A DNA stretch of 64,000 bases from Pseudomonas sp. ANT_J12 (GTDB lineage: Bacteria; Pseudomonadota; Gammaproteobacteria; Pseudomonadales; Pseudomonadaceae), in assembly GCF_008370045.1 (NCBI RefSeq), contig NZ_VOBN01000017.1, positions 62,001 to 126,000 of the forward strand, given 5' to 3'. A model generated the notes under the pieces. It was not told the origin of the DNA, did not search any database, and was given only the letters and a program-made list of their open reading frames with translations. This document shows, in pieces, positions 43,718-52,707 of the stretch. A program made the position numbers and the translations under genes. The number at the start of each line of letters is the position of its first letter. The stretch's first letter is position 1.

Positions 43718-44968
43718 TTGAACGCTCCGACCGATCGTCGCAACAGCCTCTCCCTGGACGGGCTCAACTTCTTTCTCGCCGATGTGCGCGACGGGCTCGG
43801 GCCGTACCTGGCGATCTATTTGCTCGCGGTGCACCACTGGGACCCGGCCAGCATCGGCCTGGTAATGACCCTGGCCGGGATCGCCGCGTTGCTGACCCAG
43901 ACGCCTGCCGGAGCGCTGATCGACCGCACTCGCCGCAAACGCGGGGTAATCATCGTGGCGGCGCTGATGGTGACGGTGAGTTGTCTGCTGTTGCCGTTCA
44001 TTACGTCGTTCACCCTGGTGGCGATGACCCAAGCCTTGAGCGCCGTCGCGGCCTCGGTGTTCGCCCCGGCCATCTCTGCCATTTCACTGGGCATCACCGG
44101 GCCACGGGCCTTTACCCGTCGCACCGGGCGCAATGAAACTTTCAATCACGCGGGCAATGCTGTCGCGGCGTTGCTGGCCGGTGGTTTTGCCTATTTGTTT
44201 GGTCCAGTGGCGGTGTTTTACCTGATGGCGGTAATGGCCCTGGCCAGCGTGATTGCCATCAGCTTCATCTCGCCCCAAGCCATCGATCACGACGTTGCCC
44301 GAGGCTTCGACCCGCAGGGCCCGGCCCATGGCGAACAGCCTTCCGGCCTGAATGCCTTACTGCACAACCGGCCGCTACTGGTGTTCGGTATCTGCTGCGG
44401 GCTGTTCCACCTGGCGAATGCGGCGATGCTGCCGCTGGTGAGCCAGAAACTGTCCCTGGTGAATCTGCAGATGGCCACACCGCTGACATCCGCCTGCATC
44501 GTCGCCGCGCAATTGGTCATGGTGCCGGTGGCGCTGCTGGTGGGATGGAAGGCCGATGTCTGGGGGCGCAAACCGTTGCTGCTCGCCGGCTTCCTGATCC
44601 TGCCCTTGCGCGGGGTGCTGTATACCCTGTCGGATGATCCGTACTGGCTGGTGGCGGTGCAGTTGCTGGACGGCGTCGGTGCCGGGATCTTCGGCGCCTT
44701 GTTTCCGGTGGTGATCAAGGACCTGACCCAAGGCACCGGACGCTTCAATGTGAGCCTGGGCGCGCTGTCGACGGTGTTCGGCCTGGGCGCCGCACTGAGC
44801 AATGGCTTGGCCGGGCTGGTGGTTCAGCAAGCGGGGTACAGCGCGGCATTCCTCACCTTGGCGGCGATAGCGGGAGCAGCGCTGGTGTTGCTCGTGGTGG
44901 CGATGCCCGAGACGTTGAATCGCGGGTCCACCATGGCCGATCAACCGGTGGCCACTGCGCTGACCTGA
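43718..44968 (+). CDS. MFS transporter
   Basis: The 416-residue protein has about 12 spans, the loop 2-3 motif GALIDRTRRKR and a partly conserved loop 8-9 motif GWKADVWGRKP. It starts LDGLNFFLADVRDGLGPYLA after a short cytoplasmic tail. The most likely start is TTG 43718, preceded by AGAGG; a GTG at 43664 would add 18 residues. Substrate unknown. It is divergent from ddlA. Confidence 0.82.
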   Translation: MNAPTDRRNSLSLDGLNFFLADVRDGLGPYLAIYLLAVHHWDPASIGLVMTLAGIAALLTQTPAGALIDRTRRKRGVIIVAALMVTVSCLLLPFITSFTLVAMTQALSAVAASVFAPAISAISLGITGPRAFTRRTGRNETFNHAGNAVAALLAGGFAYLFGPVAVFYLMAVMALASVIAISFISPQAIDHDVARGFDPQGPAHGEQPSGLNALLHNRPLLVFGICCGLFHLANAAMLPLVSQKLSLVNLQMATPLTSACIVAAQLVMVPVALLVGWKADVWGRKPLLLAGFLILPLRGVLYTLSDDPYWLVAVQLLDGVGAGIFGALFPVVIKDLTQGTGRFNVSLGALSTVFGLGAALSNGLAGLVVQQAGYSAAFLTLAAIAGAALVLLVVAMPETLNRGSTMADQPVATALT

Positions 44969-45610
44969 TCAGCGACTGGCCACCAAATGCGCGCCGAACA
45001 GCAGGTAGCAACTGCCGGCAAAACGGTCCAGCCATTTGCGCGAACGCTCATAAACGCCGGCGACCCGGCGACTGGCAAACAGTAGCGCCACGCTGCAATA
45101 CCAACTGAACGACAGGCTTGCCATGGTCAACACCGCCAGCGCCAGCAACATCGGTGGCGGTGAGGCTGGCATGGCCGTGGCGAAGATCGTCGCGACGAAC
45201 AGCGCCGACTTGGGATTGGTCATGTTGCCCAAAAAGCCCCGCCCATAGGCCGACAGCAGCGTACACCCTGCCCCGTCCAGCGAGTCGCTTGCACCCGGCA
45301 CCCGCGCCGGTTTGCGCTTGAACTGCTTCAACCCCAGATAGATCAGGTAACAGCCACCGGCAATCTTGAACGTCAGATAAAGCGTTGGCGCCGCACTGAA
45401 CAGCGACTTGATGCCCAGGCCTCCGGCCAAGCCCCACAACACCGTGCCCGTGGCGACGCCCAACGCGGAGACTACGCCGTGCCGTCGGGAACAACTGGCC
45501 GACAATTGTGCGATGTTGAAGAAGTTGGGGCCCGGCGTGATAACGGCGACCGTCCACAAAAGGGCCAGAGACAATAACGGCGCGGCGTAACTCAGGTGGC
45601 TCAGTTCCAT
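44969..45610 (-). CDS. LysE-family translocator
   Basis: The 213-residue exporter has about six spans and the family motif AVITPGPNFFNIAQLSASCS at about 22-41. LysE/RhtB proteins export amino acids or small metabolites. An ATG at 45628 would add six residues. It is convergent with the MFS gene and divergent from the AraC-type gene, which is the likely regulator. Confidence 0.88.
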   Translation of the reverse strand: MELSHLSYAAPLLSLALLWTVAVITPGPNFFNIAQLSASCSRRHGVVSALGVATGTVLWGLAGGLGIKSLFSAAPTLYLTFKIAGGCYLIYLGLKQFKRKPARVPGASDSLDGAGCTLLSAYGRGFLGNMTNPKSALFVATIFATAMPASPPPMLLALAVLTMASLSFSWYCSVALLFASRRVAGVYERSRKWLDRFAGSCYLLFGAHLVASR

Positions 45611-45759
45611 TGGAAGAATCGCCTTCATGGCATCGGAGGATTTTGCACCTTGCAACATTTTGTCGCGCTTTTCTACTTGTCGTTGTGATGTATCGGTCAG
45701 CAGACAGACCCTTGTTCCTGGGTTAACGTGCTCTGAACCGAGTACAAGACAACAGCACC

Positions 45760-46569
45760 ATGGCCAAGCACACGCTCCCCAACGACTGGCTTCACCGCGC
45801 GCCCAACGTTGGCGGGCTGGAGCGTATCGAGGCGTATTTTGCCGGCCACGGCTACGAGCTGCATCGTCATGACACCTACGCCATCGGCCGCACCCTGGCC
45901 GGGGTGCAGCGCTTTCAGTACCGAGGCGGCTGGCGGCACAGTCTGCCGGGTGGGACTTTGGTGCTGCACCCGGACGAGATCCACAATGGCGAGGCCGGCA
46001 CCGACAGCGGCTTTCATTACCGAATGATGTACATCGAACCGGCGCTGATCCAGCAGATACTCGGCGGTCAGCCGTTGCCGTTCATCAAGACTGGCCTGTC
46101 CACCGATCCACGCTTGTTCGCGGCCACCGATGTGCTGATGCGCAGCCTGGACGACCCGCTCGACCCACTGGAGGAACAGGACGCACTGTTCGATCTGGCG
46201 CACGCCCTGAGCACCGTTTCCGGCACACCTGGCAAACGCCAGGGCTTCGACTATGTGGCCGCGGAGCGGGCCCGGGAGTTCATGCACGGCGCCCTTGATC
46301 GCACCGTGACCCTGGAGGAACTGGCGCAGCACAGCGGGCGGGATCGCTGGAGTCTGTCGCGGGATTTCCGCCTGTTGTTCGGCACCAGCCCTTATCGCTA
46401 CCTGACCATGCGGCGCCTGGACCTGGTCCGCGCGTTGCTGATCCAGAGCCAGTCGCTGGTCAGCGCCGCCCTCACCGCCGGCTTCACCGATCAGAGCCAC
46501 ATGACCCGCCAATTCAGCAAAACCTACGGCCTGTCACCGGCGCGCTGGATGAAAATGCATCGGCGCTGA
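45760..46569 (+). CDS. AraC-family transcriptional regulator
   Basis: The 269-residue protein has an N-terminal cupin-like sensing half (HRHDTYAIGRT near 35-45, LVLHPDEIHNG near 67-77) and a C-terminal double helix-turn-helix (about 165-265, ending AGFTDQSHMTRQFSKTYGLS). The cupin-like half probably binds an amino acid. Its divergent placement next to the LysE exporter is the usual regulator-exporter pairing. Confidence 0.9.
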   Translation: MAKHTLPNDWLHRAPNVGGLERIEAYFAGHGYELHRHDTYAIGRTLAGVQRFQYRGGWRHSLPGGTLVLHPDEIHNGEAGTDSGFHYRMMYIEPALIQQILGGQPLPFIKTGLSTDPRLFAATDVLMRSLDDPLDPLEEQDALFDLAHALSTVSGTPGKRQGFDYVAAERAREFMHGALDRTVTLEELAQHSGRDRWSLSRDFRLLFGTSPYRYLTMRRLDLVRALLIQSQSLVSAALTAGFTDQSHMTRQFSKTYGLSPARWMKMHRR

Positions 46570-46646
46570 AGCACGCACAATCGTTCAAGAATTCACATCG
46601 ACAGGCTGGTTATCGTGGGCCCGGAATCAATCTGGAGTACCCCTCG

Positions 46647-47015
46647 ATGAACACGTTAAAAAGCCTGAACTTCCTGCAGAAAATCGAGCTGATCGACCAA
46701 CACTGGTCACCCCGGGTCATCGCTGAAATGAACGACTATCAGTTCAAAGTGGTAAAGCTGCTGGGGGATTTCATCTGGCACGATCACCTGGACACCGACG
46801 AAACCTTCATCGTCCTCGAAGGGCAATTGCGCATCGACTTTCGCGATGGTCATGTGCTGATTTCGGCTGGTGAAATGTACGTCGTGCCCAAAGGCGTCGA
46901 GCACAAGCCGTCGGCGGAACAGGAAGTGAAACTGCTGCTGATCGAACCCAAGGGCGTGGTGAACACCGGCAGCGAAGGCGGCGAACGCACGGCGGTGAAT
47001 GATCTGTGGATTTGA
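46647..47015 (+). CDS. Cupin-domain protein
   Basis: The 122-residue protein has one cupin barrel with metal residues in WHDHLDTDETFIVLEGQLRI-like sequence (residues 38-57) and VPKGVEHKPSAE near 84-95. The role is unknown. It lies 77 bases after the AraC gene and before the GNAT gene, so it may belong to the same group. Confidence 0.85.
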   Translation: MNTLKSLNFLQKIELIDQHWSPRVIAEMNDYQFKVVKLLGDFIWHDHLDTDETFIVLEGQLRIDFRDGHVLISAGEMYVVPKGVEHKPSAEQEVKLLLIEPKGVVNTGSEGGERTAVNDLWI

Positions 47016-47091
47016 AAAACAGCGCCAATGCGCAGACTGTGGCCGTCGCGATCACTTGACCGACTTCCCGGTCGACGAATAAGGACATTAC

Positions 47092-47658
47092 ATGAGCGAC
47101 TTCCCGACCCTCGAAACACCGCGCCTGCTGTTACGCGAAATCGTAACGGCCGATGCCCCTACGGTGCTGGCGATTCACGGCGATGAACAGGCGATGCGCT
47201 GGTTTGGCATGGACCCGATGACCGACATCGCCCAGGCCCAGGCCTTGGTCGAGACATTCGCCGAGTCGCGCACGCTGCCCAATCCCGGTATCCGCTGGGG
47301 CATCCAGTCCCGGGAGCAGAATGAATTGCTCGGCAATTGCGGCCTGTTCAAATGGAACAAACCCTGGAAAAGCTGCTCACTGGGTTTTGCGCTGGGGCAA
47401 TCGGCCTGGGGCAAGGGCATCATGTCCGAAGCGCTGCAAGCCACGCTGGTTTGGGGGTTTGCACAGATGCAGCTCAATCGGATCGAAGCCACGGTCCACC
47501 CGGACAACCAAGCGTGTTTGAAGCTGCTCGAACGCTTGGGTTTCGTCCAGGAAGGTTGCCTGCGCCAGGCGGGTTTCTGGCTGGGGGAACATCACGATTT
47601 GCTGCAACTTTCATTGTTGCGCGCAGAGTTTGCACCCTCGCCGATCCGGGGGACTTAG
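47092..47658 (+). CDS. GNAT-family N-acetyltransferase (RimJ/RimL type)
   Basis: The 188-residue enzyme starts with LETPRLLLREIVTADAP and has the acetyl-CoA block SAWGKGIMSEALQATL near 102-117 and HPDNQACLKLLERLGF near 137-152. Such enzymes acetylate N-termini or small amines; the acceptor is not known. Its last four bases overlap the convergent flavin-reductase gene. Confidence 0.88.
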   Translation: MSDFPTLETPRLLLREIVTADAPTVLAIHGDEQAMRWFGMDPMTDIAQAQALVETFAESRTLPNPGIRWGIQSREQNELLGNCGLFKWNKPWKSCSLGFALGQSAWGKGIMSEALQATLVWGFAQMQLNRIEATVHPDNQACLKLLERLGFVQEGCLRQAGFWLGEHHDLLQLSLLRAEFAPSPIRGT

Positions 47659-48260
47659 TCAGACTCGCTCAGGGCCTTGCCATCCACCGGGTCACCGATC
47701 TTCAAGAAGTGCCCACCGGCGACATGGTGCAAGGTGCGCAACGCATCGTGCCCCTCGAAGTGCCAGCGGCCGTCGCTGAATACACGCTCATCGGCCTGGG
47801 CGGCAATCACTTCGGCCAGAAACAGGTCGTATTGCTGATGATTGTGCGGCTCCGGCAGCAGCCGGCATTCCAGCCATGCGACGCAACCTTCCAGCATCGG
47901 CGCATCGATCAGCTCGCCGCTGAAGGTCTGCAAGCCATAGGCCTGGAACTTGTCCTGGCCTTGGCCTTGCTTCAATTCCAGGCCCGACGTCGAGCCCACG
48001 GTTTGCACGATATCGGCCTGCGCGGCACAGGGCACGTTCACCACGAATGTCCCCGAGGCTTCCAGCAGTTGTCGGGTCCAGGTGGACTTGTCCAGCACCA
48101 CCGCGATTTTCGGCGGTTCAAAGTCCAGCGGCATGGCCCAAGCCGCGGCCATGATATTGCGCTGGCCGTCGTGGGCCGCGCTGACCAGCACGGTCGGCCC
48201 GTGATTGAGCAGGCGATAGGCCTTGGACAACGGAACCGGACGGCGATGGGAAACGGTCAT
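47655..48260 (-). CDS. Flavin reductase-family protein
   Basis: The 201-residue protein resembles the FMN-binding split-barrel flavin reductases (PF01613). The N-terminal SKAYRLLNHGPTVLVSA and the loop AAWAMPLDFEPPKIAVVLD near 39-57 are typical. It may reduce FMN for a monooxygenase; none is adjacent, so the partner is unknown. Confidence 0.85.
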   Translation of the reverse strand: MTVSHRRPVPLSKAYRLLNHGPTVLVSAAHDGQRNIMAAAWAMPLDFEPPKIAVVLDKSTWTRQLLEASGTFVVNVPCAAQADIVQTVGSTSGLELKQGQGQDKFQAYGLQTFSGELIDAPMLEGCVAWLECRLLPEPHNHQQYDLFLAEVIAAQADERVFSDGRWHFEGHDALRTLHHVAGGHFLKIGDPVDGKALSESD

Positions 48261-48314
48261 GGGTGTCTGCTCCTGGGAAAAGCGCCGATTGTAGCGGGAT
48301 CCCCCGGGCAAACA

Positions 48315-49631
48315 TCAAGTCGCCAATTGATTGGCAAACTGGCCCACCGCGTTCACCACTTTCTGCGCGCCGTCGCGAATCTCGACGATGACCGTGCCCG
48401 CCTCCGCCGCCAGCGCCAGACCTTGTTCTGCCTGGACTTTGCCGTCGGTCATCAGGCTGACGGCATTGCGCGCCATGTCCTGGTTCTGCCGCACCACGCC
48501 GACAATTTCATCGGTGGCCTGGCTGGTGCGTGACGCCAGTTGCCGGACCTCGTCCGCCACCACCGCAAACCCTCGGCCCTGCTCACCGGCCCGCGCCGCT
48601 TCGATGGCCGCGTTGAGCGCCAACAAGTTGGTTTGCTCGGCAATGCCGCTGATGGTCTTGACGATGGTGCCGATCACCAACGATTGCTCGTTCAGCGCTT
48701 CGATGCCCTCACCGGCGGTTTGCATGTGTTTGGCCAGGTCGCGCATCACGTCCACCGCCTGAGTCACCACCGCCGTGCCGCGCTGGGCGCAGTTATCGGT
48801 TTGCAGCGACGTGCTGTAGGCAATGTTGGCGGCCTCGGCGACGGCTTGCTCCTGATTGATCTGATCGGTAATCACCGTGGCGAACTTCACCACTTTGTAG
48901 AGTTTGTTGTTGGCGTCGACCACCGGGTTGTAGGACGCCTCCAGCCAGACCTCGCGACCGTGACTGTCGATGCGTTTGAAACGGTCGGCGATAAACTCGC
49001 CATTGTTCAGACGGCGCCAGAAATTCTGATACTCGGCACTGTTGTACTCCTCAGGTGTACAGAAGGTGCGGTGATGTTTGCCCTGGATCTGCGCCAGGCT
49101 GTAACCCATGCCGTTAAGGAAGCGCTCGTTGGCGCTCAGCACATTGCCGTTGAGGTCGAACTCGATCACCGCCGTCGAACGCACCAGCGCACCGATCAGG
49201 TTCTCGTGTTCGCGAGACGCTTCGATGGTGCGGGTCAGGTCACTGGAGTAAATCGAGAAATGCTTGATCCGCCCGTCCGCCGAGCGCACCGGCTGCAGGA
49301 TTGAGCGCAGCCACGCCTCGGCACCATTGCCGCGCGACAAACGCACGGTACCGGCGAAATGCTCACCGCGAGTCAGCGCATTTTTGAAGCGCCGATGGAA
49401 TTCGTCGGACTTCACATGCGTCGGCACGATGTCTTCGATGTGCCGCCCGATCAGGTCATTGCTCTTGTAGAGCATCTCGCCAAGAAAATTCTGATTGACC
49501 GATTGCACCCGCCCATCAGGATCGAGGGTCAGGACCATCATCTCGCTTTCCAGGCTGTCCTTCACTTGCAGGAGGCTGGAGAGTTCTTCGCGAAGAGCGG
49601 ACAGCTCCTGCTTCAAGCGTTTGTTGAACAT
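48315..49631 (-). CDS. Soluble PAS-PAS chemotaxis transducer (BdlA-like)
   Basis: The 438-residue protein has an N-terminal coiled stretch (1-30), two PAS domains (about 30-140 and 150-262) and a short methyl-accepting signalling domain with AEQTNLLALNAAIEAARAGE near 330-349. No membrane span is seen. This is the layout of BdlA, the biofilm-dispersion regulator of P. aeruginosa, and also of Aer2-like sensors. The PAS domains probably sense redox or a small ligand. The ligand is not readable from sequence. Confidence 0.88.
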   Translation of the reverse strand: MFNKRLKQELSALREELSSLLQVKDSLESEMMVLTLDPDGRVQSVNQNFLGEMLYKSNDLIGRHIEDIVPTHVKSDEFHRRFKNALTRGEHFAGTVRLSRGNGAEAWLRSILQPVRSADGRIKHFSIYSSDLTRTIEASREHENLIGALVRSTAVIEFDLNGNVLSANERFLNGMGYSLAQIQGKHHRTFCTPEEYNSAEYQNFWRRLNNGEFIADRFKRIDSHGREVWLEASYNPVVDANNKLYKVVKFATVITDQINQEQAVAEAANIAYSTSLQTDNCAQRGTAVVTQAVDVMRDLAKHMQTAGEGIEALNEQSLVIGTIVKTISGIAEQTNLLALNAAIEAARAGEQGRGFAVVADEVRQLASRTSQATDEIVGVVRQNQDMARNAVSLMTDGKVQAEQGLALAAEAGTVIVEIRDGAQKVVNAVGQFANQLAT

Positions 49632-49785
49632 GGGAAGGCACCGATAGGCAGGGAAAGAAAGCGGGATGCAGCCTAGCCATCGGCCTTGTGGATATTTTCT
49701 GAAGAGTGGTTGAGGGTTGTCCTACAAAAATAATGGCGACGGAGCCTCTGTGAACGTTGCGTCAGATCGGTGGAGTAAACCTCCT

Positions 49786-50283
49786 TCAGGAATGCATCAC
49801 AAACCGGGCTTCAAGCTTGTTCAATAACTCAAAGGTGTTCATGTAGGGAACTCCAAATACTTCACAAACATTTGGAATAGTGAATTTGCGTTTGATTTGC
49901 GGGTTATAGGCTTCATGCGTCACGACCACTGCTCCTGTCGACATGGCCTTGGCTATGAGCCACGGGTCAGCGCCTGCAAGAAAGTCCTCTAGTGCGCCGG
50001 GTTTCATAAGCGGGATTTGTTCAGCCATTTTCGATGCGATGCTTGCGAAGGCAGCCTGCGTATTGGCATCACTGGCCTCATCGAAAATTTCAGCATTCTC
50101 TTTCACCCACTGAGTCAGTTCATCGTTACCTTTCGATAACTCGTCTCGCACCTGGACGATACTGGCGATCTCCAGTGCTTGGTGCTGATGAATCAGCCAA
50201 GACCAATAGCCCGGGCAGATGGACATGCCGTAGTAACGATTTTTAGCTTCAATCAGCGTGTTGGAGTCCAGCAAATGCTTCAT
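49786..50283 (-). CDS. DUF4411 PIN-like protein (toxin candidate)
   Basis: The 165-residue protein matches DUF4411, a PIN-type nuclease fold. Possible metal-binding acids are Asp6 (LLDSNTLIE), Glu48, Asp106 (GADPWLIAKA) and Glu124 (VVTHEAY). It overlaps the upstream Xre-ImmA gene by four bases (50280-50283), a typical toxin-antitoxin-style coupling. Base composition is more AT-rich than neighbours, suggesting transfer. Nuclease activity is inferred. Confidence 0.82.
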   Translation of the reverse strand: MKHLLDSNTLIEAKNRYYGMSICPGYWSWLIHQHQALEIASIVQVRDELSKGNDELTQWVKENAEIFDEASDANTQAAFASIASKMAEQIPLMKPGALEDFLAGADPWLIAKAMSTGAVVVTHEAYNPQIKRKFTIPNVCEVFGVPYMNTFELLNKLEARFVMHS

Positions 50284-51416
50284 GTAAGCAACCTGCCGGC
50301 ATACGTTTTCAGCTTGGATGGTTGAATGCCCAGCAACTTTCCTGCTTCACGCAGCAACAGCCTTCCGCTTTGGGTTTCAGCGATGACGGCCTTGCTGAAG
50401 CGCACGCTGTTTCTCGTTGAGGCCGTTCGGTAATAGCTACCTCCGCCACTTTCCTTGTCCCGGTAGGCTTGCAACACCTGTTGATAATGAGCGACATAGT
50501 GCTCAGTCGATATGAAGCCAAGATCCCTGGCACGCCGCGCAATGACCAAGTGACTGACCCGAAAACCGGCGGCCAAGGGCGCAAGATTGCTCGTCCACTC
50601 CCGATCTGAATCCCATGCGGTCTGGAAGGCATCCTGCGGAACCAGAAACTCACCGGCAACCGCATTACAGAAAGCTTCTTCATTGTGATCACTGTGGCTA
50701 CTGCCGTCGGATATACCCGAGCTGCCGATCCAGATGTGGGCCAGTTCATGCATCAATGTGAACAGCCTGGCGGTTGACGCATCGGCGCTGTTGATAAAAA
50801 CCACTGGAGCCAAACGGTCACTGATGGCAAAACCACGAAACTCACTGACATCCAGTTTGCGATGAGTATTGCCCAAGGCAACGCCACTGCGCATGACCAG
50901 GATGCCGACGGACTCGGCAGCGTTTATCAAGTCACGCAGGTAGTCGTCATGATTCTGGTGTTTAACATCCTCACTGATACGCAGCACCTCGCGCAGGTCG
51001 GTGACCACATCCAGAACAGACGATCGAATGGAAAAACGGCCGACAAACGGCAACGGCGAGACGCCATGATCCTTCAGGTAGTCGAGATACCAATGCTGCT
51101 TACGCAAGACATCCTTGATCGTGTCGATGAGGTTCAGGCTGGGTGGCGAAGGCGATACACCGCCAAGGGTACGTAAGTCAGGCAAAGGAAGATGCTCTGC
51201 GGGCGGCTCCTTCAAAAAAAGAAAACCGAACGGCACGTGCGCAATGGACGCCCACTTTTGCGCCTGATTGAAGGTTGGAAGACTCTTGCCTGCCTCCCAG
51301 TCTCTGATTCTTTCGGACTTTACAGGCAGCCCTTTGGCGATCTGTATTTCAGACAGGCCTGCGCGTAGCCGAGACCACGACAAGAGTGCGGGATTGATAA
51401 AAGCGAATTGGCTCAT
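50280..51416 (-). CDS. Xre-ImmA/IrrE family regulator-protease
   Basis: The 378-residue protein joins an N-terminal Xre helix-turn-helix (about 11-62; GLSEIQIAKGLPVKSERIRD) to a COG2856 zinc protease domain with the HELAH motif (223-227) and a third ligand Glu in EEAFCNAVAGEFLVP (near 246-260). By analogy with ImmA/IrrE it may cleave a partner repressor or the PIN-like toxin. It is the first gene of the two-gene operon with DUF4411. Confidence 0.85.
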   Translation of the reverse strand: MSQFAFINPALLSWSRLRAGLSEIQIAKGLPVKSERIRDWEAGKSLPTFNQAQKWASIAHVPFGFLFLKEPPAEHLPLPDLRTLGGVSPSPPSLNLIDTIKDVLRKQHWYLDYLKDHGVSPLPFVGRFSIRSSVLDVVTDLREVLRISEDVKHQNHDDYLRDLINAAESVGILVMRSGVALGNTHRKLDVSEFRGFAISDRLAPVVFINSADASTARLFTLMHELAHIWIGSSGISDGSSHSDHNEEAFCNAVAGEFLVPQDAFQTAWDSDREWTSNLAPLAAGFRVSHLVIARRARDLGFISTEHYVAHYQQVLQAYRDKESGGGSYYRTASTRNSVRFSKAVIAETQSGRLLLREAGKLLGIQPSKLKTYAGRLLT

Positions 51417-51753
51417 AAGTGATGTGCGCAACCTTGGAAGGAGCGTGTTTGAGATGGCGTAACTATAGGAGTCCGGTTTTAAGCCCGTCAATTGAAGGCC
51501 TGTAGCCTGTAGGACCGCGGTATAGACCGGTTATGAACCGTCCTGCACACGCTTTGGAAATGACGTTCAATTCGCCAGGAATTGCCTTACAACGAGAGCC
51601 ATTTTCAGCCACTAACTCGAGAAACCCGCCGTGTCGCGGTAAAACCTCCTCCCCAATAAGAGGAAAGAGGCTACGCCCATTACCAGCTCCCTTCGCAAAA
51701 CCCACCGCTCTAGCCCGGCCACATCAGGTATTCTCCAGCTAAATTGCAACAAC
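51417..51753. other. Low-GC junction region between the Xre-ImmA gene and the gntP remnant
   Basis: In these 337 bases no convincing gene is seen, although short open frames occur. The base composition is lower in GC than in the flanking chromosome. The homology to GntP begins abruptly at 51808, so this segment is best read as foreign DNA next to the gene it disrupted. Confidence 0.5.
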
Positions 51754-52680
51754 ATGTTGCACCGGTATCTACCCGATAAGGAGTTCCGTTTTGGAGTTAT
51801 CGACTGCTTGCCGCCGCATCCGGGGCCGCTGATTGCGGTCAGCGCGTTGCACGCCGACCTCGGCCTGACCATGTTGCTGGGCTTGAGTATCGCGATTGCG
51901 GCGGTGATTCTGGCCGGTCCGCTGTACGGCAACTGGCTGTCCAAGCGCATGCACGTGGAAGAGCCGGCAGAACTCGGCGCGCTGTTCAGCGCCCCGCCCA
52001 AGGCCCCGCGCCAGCCGAGTTTCGGCATGTCGTTGCTGATCATTCTGTTGCCTGTGTTGCTGATGCTCTGCAGCACCTTGGCGAAAGTCGCCATGAGCCC
52101 GGAAAGCACCGCCGCCCTGACCTTGAAATTCCTCGGGGAGCCTCTGGTGGCGCTGGGCATTGCAGTGATGGCGGCGGTGATCTGCCTCGGCTGGGCCAAT
52201 GGCATGCGCCGCGAAGAAGTCGGCGGCACGTTGCGCAAAAGCCTGGCGCCGATTGCCGTGTTACTGCTGACCATCGGTGCCGGTGGTGGCTTGAAGCAAA
52301 CGTTGCTCGATGCCGGCGTCAGCCAGACCATCAGTAAAGTCGCCGAAGGTGCGCACATGCCCTATCTGCTGCTGGCCTGGCTGATTGCGGTGGCGTTGCG
52401 TCAGGCCACCGGTTCGGCGACGGTCGCGACCACTACCACGGCGGGGATCCTGGCGCCGATGATGGCAGGGCTGGCGGCGACGCAAAGCTCATTGGTGGCG
52501 CTGGCGATTGGCGCCGGCTCGGTGTTTTTCTGTCACGTGAACGACGCGGGGTTCTGGATGGTGCGCGAGTACTTTGGCTTGCAGCTCAAGCAGACAATCT
52601 GGGTCTGGTCGATCCTGCAAACCATCGTGTCGGTGGTGGGGTTGGTAGGGACGTTGTTGTGGTGGCATTGGCTGACTTGA
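51754..52680 (+). pseudogene. GntP-family gluconate permease, 5'-truncated
   Basis: The readable frame from ATG 51754 encodes 308 residues, but the first 18 are unrelated. From residue 19 (LPPHPGP, base 51808) it follows GntT/GntP closely through AVILAGPLYGN, RQATGSATVATTTTAG and FCHVNDAGFWM to the end. Intact members are about 440-450 residues, so roughly 150 N-terminal residues, with the first several membrane spans, are missing. No good ribosome site precedes 51754. It is most likely non-functional, broken by the insertion upstream. Confidence 0.85.
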
Positions 52681-52707
52681 TGGTCGCCTCGCCCGTCCCC
52701 GATATCG

